9,132 bases of DNA from Candidatus Woesebacteria bacterium (GTDB lineage Bacteria > Patescibacteriota > Microgenomatia > UBA8517): positions 1 to 9,132 of the forward strand of contig DAHVYL010000017.1 in assembly GCA_027327685.1 (NCBI GenBank), given 5' to 3'. Position numbers and translations under genes: made by a program. Shown here in pieces: positions 7,560 to 9,132 of this stretch; within the stretch, counting starts at the first letter, position 1, and each line of letters starts with the position of its first letter. A model generated the notes under the pieces. It saw only the letters and a list, made by a program, of their open reading frames with translations. It did no database searches and was not told where the DNA came from.

Positions 7560-7641
7560 CGGAGGATGCAGGAGTCGAACCTGCTATCCCTTTCGAGAAT
7601 TGGTTTTCGAAACCAACGCATTACCGTCCTGCCCATCCTCC
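7560..7641 (-). tRNA. tRNA-Ser(CGA)
   Basis: An 82-base class II tRNA. Acceptor GGAGGAT (7641-7635) pairs with ATCCTCC (7567-7561); discriminator G. The anticodon stem TTGGT/ACCAA holds loop TTCGAAA with anticodon CGA at 7609-7607. Variable arm about TCTC-GAAA-GGGA; T-arm GCAGG/CCTGC. CCA is not encoded. It reads UCG. Only one base separates it from the encoded CCA end of tRNA-Arg, so both must be cut from one transcript. It shares a 19-base D-arm block with tRNA-Ser(TGA). Confidence 0.95.
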
Positions 7642-7645
7642 CTGG

Positions 7646-7717
7646 TGCGCCTGCCCAGAGTCGAACTGGGACCTAAGCCTCCGCAAGGCTCAACTCTATC
7701 CATTAAGCTACAGGCGC
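7646..7717 (-). tRNA. tRNA-Arg(GCG)
   Basis: A 72-base class I tRNA with perfect acceptor GCGCCTG/CAGGCGC, D-arm GCTT/GAGT, anticodon arm GAGCC/GGCTT, loop TTGCGGA and T-arm CCCAG/CTGGG. The anticodon at 7684-7682 is GCG. Discriminator A is followed by an encoded CCA (7645-7643). Bacteria normally read CGU/CGC/CGA with an ACG anticodon edited to inosine; a G34 arginine tRNA is unusual and would read CGU and CGC without editing. It follows the membrane-protein gene by 8 bases plus the stop region and precedes tRNA-Ser(CGA). Confidence 0.93.
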
Positions 7718-7734
7718 AAGCATTTGCAGAGTGC

Positions 7735-8283
7735 TTACTCGCCCTCAGACAGTCTTTTAACTAAAAAGCCCACGAACCTGTCCAAAAAAGAAGGTCGTAT
7801 TTCCTCATAGGGAACATAGGCCGAGATTTCCTTTTTCAATCTATCTTTGATTTCCGGATTGATAACCAGCTCCATTCTTCCGGGAATGAATCTTGTCTCA
7901 AAAACCAAAACATCGCTTCCGGATCTTGATAGAAACCAAAATCTGAGTATGTTCTGCCAATCCGTTTCTTTGCCCGCAACCTTAACCCCTTTATTTGTTA
8001 TTTTGTGCTCAACATCATCCGGTGGAACCGTTGAAAGAACATAAAACAAAAAAATAAACGAGACTAAAAGCACCACCGGCATTACGCCTTCAGCTATAAA
8101 AACAATTATGCTGACTATTCCCACGATAGAAAAAATCTTAACGTAAAACCTTCTGCTATATCTTTTAAATGGCCGTCCCGGTGCCGTCCAGGTAATTAAC
8201 TCACGCTCGGCTTCCCGTCTGACGACCACTGCCTGCGGCTCTTGATTTAATGTGCTCTCGGCAGGATTGGAGGCAGATTCCAT
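7735..8283 (-). CDS. Small membrane protein with two transmembrane helices, family not recognised
   Basis: 182 residues. A polar, Glu/Arg-rich N-terminus (1-40) ending in TAPGRPFKRYSRRFY is followed by two closely spaced hydrophobic helices (about 48-64 and 67-85) with basic residues before the first, predicting both ends in the cytoplasm. The rest (88-182) is soluble, beta-rich then helical, with VEHKITNKGVKVAGKETDW, VLVFETRFIPGRMELV and a final amphipathic helix LDRFVGFLVKRL. No signal peptide or catalytic motif is seen. The layout resembles membrane-anchored PH-like proteins, but that is a guess. Its ATG lies two bases from the predicted start of transcription. It heads a minus-strand unit that continues into tRNA-Arg 17 bases after the stop. 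Confidence 0.8.
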   Translation of the reverse strand: MESASNPAESTLNQEPQAVVVRREAERELITWTAPGRPFKRYSRRFYVKIFSIVGIVSIIVFIAEGVMPVVLLVSFIFLFYVLSTVPPDDVEHKITNKGVKVAGKETDWQNILRFWFLSRSGSDVLVFETRFIPGRMELVINPEIKDRLKKEISAYVPYEEIRPSFLDRFVGFLVKRLSEGE

Positions 8284-8291
8284 ATATGCGT

Positions 8292-8300
8292 ATTATATCA
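8292..8300 (-). promoter_or_regulatory. Extended -10 promoter of the membrane-protein gene
   Basis: The minus strand reads TGATATAAT. The expected start is near 8285, two bases before the ATG at 8283, with no Shine-Dalgarno sequence present. This predicts a leaderless message that probably continues through the tRNA and Nudix genes. Confidence 0.55.
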
Positions 8301-8321
8301 GAATTTATTACTGACTAACAC

Positions 8322-8364
8322 TTCGGGTCTTGTTGGCGTTAGGCATACTACCCGAACGCTTTTT
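8322..8364 (+). other. Possible pseudoknot or terminator-like structure in the divergent intergenic region
   Basis: TTCGGGT (8322-8328) is complementary to ACCCGAA (8350-8356), and GCGTT (8336-8340) to AACGC (8355-8359), followed by five Ts. Shortening the first stem to five pairs makes both stems compatible as an H-type pseudoknot with adjacent 3' strands. Read alone, the second stem plus T-run looks like a weak intrinsic terminator. No promoter is seen before it on the plus strand, so its role is unknown. Confidence 0.35.
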
Positions 8365-8382
8365 AAAACTTTATACCCCTCC

Positions 8383-8412
8383 GTGGCAGGTGAACGTATT
8401 TGGCTGTATAAT
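8383..8412 (+). promoter_or_regulatory. Promoter of the tRNA-Ser(GCT)-tRNA-Ser(TGA) pair
   Basis: GTGGCA (8383-8388, four of six matches to TTGACA) and a perfect TATAAT (8407-8412) are 18 bases apart. Transcription would begin near 8419, leaving about 59 bases of leader before the first tRNA. It may extend into the zinc-finger gene. Confidence 0.5.
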
Positions 8413-8477
8413 AAGGCTGAAGTTTGTGTATATTTTGGCCTCGTGGGCTCAAATAATACAAGGCTTTTGAAATTTCA

Positions 8478-8562
8478 GGAGGAGTCGCCTAGTGGCCGAT
8501 GGCAGAGGGTTGCTAACCCTCGCTCCGCAAGGGGCACGTGAGTTCGAATCTCACCTCCTCCG
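8478..8562 (+). tRNA. tRNA-Ser(GCT)
   Basis: An 85-base class II tRNA. Acceptor GGAGGAG (8478-8484) pairs with CTCCTCC (8555-8561); discriminator G at 8562 is followed by an encoded CCA (8563-8565). Anticodon arm GAGGG/CCCTC, loop TTGCTAA, anticodon GCT at 8512-8514. Variable arm GCTCC-GCAA-GGGGC. It reads AGC/AGU. Its first 18 and last 27 bases (one beyond G73) equal those of tRNA-Ser(GGA), suggesting descent by duplication. Confidence 0.95.
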
Positions 8563-8563
8563 C
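8537..8563 (+). repeat. 27-base inverted repeat shared by tRNA-Ser(GGA) and tRNA-Ser(GCT), copy 2
   Basis: Exact inverted counterpart of 6448-6474. Recombination between the copies would flip the membrane-protein/tRNA/Nudix segment between them while keeping both tRNA ends intact. Confidence 0.9.
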
Positions 8564-8566
8564 CAA

Positions 8567-8648
8567 GGTAGGTGGGCAGGACGGTAATGCGCGAGTCTTG
8601 AAAACTCGTGAGCGCAAGCTCTAACAGGTTCGACCCCTGTACCTACCG
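8567..8648 (+). tRNA. tRNA-Ser(TGA)
   Basis: An 82-base class II tRNA that starts one base after the CCA of the preceding tRNA. Acceptor GGTAGGT (8567-8573) pairs with ACCTACC (8641-8647); discriminator G, CCA not encoded. Anticodon arm CGAGT/ACTCG, loop CTTGAAA, anticodon TGA at 8599-8601. Variable arm GAGC-GCAA-GCTC; T-arm ACAGG/CCTGT. It reads UCA and by wobble other UCN codons. Together with GGA, CGA and GCT it completes the serine set within this window. Confidence 0.95.
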
Positions 8649-8669
8649 CTAAAATCACAAAAGTGTCAT

Positions 8670-9132
8670 ATGGAAATGTCGAACAAAATCCAGTGTCTTG
8701 AATGCGAAAATTATTTTTCGAGCATTTCATGGCATATTAAAACCCACGGCCTCACGGCACGTGAGTACGGCTTAAAACACCCCGGAGCACCACTTTATTC
8801 AAAAGAATACATCGAAAAACAGAGGGTGGCATCTAATAAAAGGTCGCAGGATAAAACAGGCCTTTTGAGGGCCATTTCCGGCCGTCGCCCTTTTAATTTC
8901 ATAAAAAACAAAGAATTGAGAGGCTTGCTTGAAAGAGACGTTGGATATGCAAGAAAATGTTTGAAAAATCAACTTTGGAAACCATCAATAATCCTGTATG
9001 GTTCCATTATGGAGGCAATACTGGTTGAAATCACTAATAAGAAAAGTTTCAGTGAAGCCTTAGAGTCTGCGTTGGATCGAGAAATCATTACAGAAAAGGA
9101 GTTTCACAAAATTCATCTTGTTAAAAATCTTA
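8670..9132 (+). CDS. Ros/MucR-like zinc-finger protein with helical C-terminal part (3' end outside window)
   Basis: The frame stays open for 154 codons to the window end. Residues 8-45 contain CLEC...H...H with Cys9, Cys12, His22 and His26, followed by HGLTAREYGLKHPGAPLYS. This matches the Ros/MucR-type finger found in regulators and in many phage and mobile-element proteins, and suggests DNA or RNA binding. Residues 50-85 are basic and low in structure. From about 86 the protein is helical, with WKPSIILYGSIMEAILVEI (103-121) and REIITEKEFHKIHLVKNL at the end. This pattern recalls HEPN-like domains, in which an RNxxxH motif would follow, but that part is missing here. Start is ATG 8670 or ATG 8676; no Shine-Dalgarno sequence is visible. 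It begins 21 bases after tRNA-Ser(TGA). No function is claimed. Confidence 0.72.
   Translation, partial: MEMSNKIQCLECENYFSSISWHIKTHGLTAREYGLKHPGAPLYSKEYIEKQRVASNKRSQDKTGLLRAISGRRPFNFIKNKELRGLLERDVGYARKCLKNQLWKPSIILYGSIMEAILVEITNKKSFSEALESALDREIITEKEFHKIHLVKNL

Noticed and set aside
8336..8346. GTTAGGC resembling an integron attC core
   Set aside because: No matching complementary core, imperfect inverted arms or integrase nearby; a seven-base match is expected by chance.
1..9132. CRISPR array, insertion sequence or transposase
   Set aside because: No regularly spaced direct repeats, terminal inverted repeats with target duplications, or transposase motifs were seen.

Overview
The window reads as a piece of bacterial chromosome of moderate GC, tightly packed, with genes on both strands and all protein genes ending in standard stops (UGA is used as a stop at the end of the first gene). 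The organism cannot be named with certainty. Self-splicing elements in housekeeping genes (a probable group I intron in a tRNA and an intein in DnaG), several start codons that sit almost on top of their promoters, and short compact operons together suggest a small-genome bacterium, possibly of the Patescibacteria/CPR type. That placement is inference.

Left part (1-2288): a partial tRNA gene lies on the minus strand at the window edge. Its anticodon arm is interrupted by sequence that folds like the beginning of a group I intron. Divergent from it is a two-gene plus-strand operon, kbl-tdh, overlapping by ATGA. The two enzymes convert threonine to glycine plus acetyl-CoA through 2-amino-3-ketobutyrate.

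Middle (2299-6401): the minus-strand pair dnaG-rpoD, the core of the classical macromolecular-synthesis operon, meets tdh tail to tail with 10 bases between. DnaG is interrupted by a 395-residue intein with a LAGLIDADG/DOD endonuclease domain. It sits exactly at the last cysteine of the primase zinc-binding motif. This is the most striking feature of the window.

Right-centre (6449-8300): a minus-strand run in which tRNAs and proteins alternate: a small two-helix membrane protein, tRNA-Arg(GCG), tRNA-Ser(CGA), two overlapping Nudix-family genes (the first with a damaged catalytic motif), and tRNA-Ser(GGA).

Right end (8301-9132): a 194-base divergent intergenic region with promoters for both directions and a possible pseudoknot/terminator-like structure, then tRNA-Ser(GCT) and tRNA-Ser(TGA) on the plus strand. 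With the two on the minus strand, tRNAs for all serine codons lie within 2.2 kb. The window ends inside a gene for a protein with an N-terminal Ros/MucR-like zinc finger and an unidentified helical C-terminal part.

A recurring theme is an extended -10 element, TGATATAAT or TGGTATAAT, in front of minus-strand genes. For kbl, dnaG and the membrane protein the predicted transcription start falls 0-3 bases before the start codon, suggesting leaderless mRNAs.
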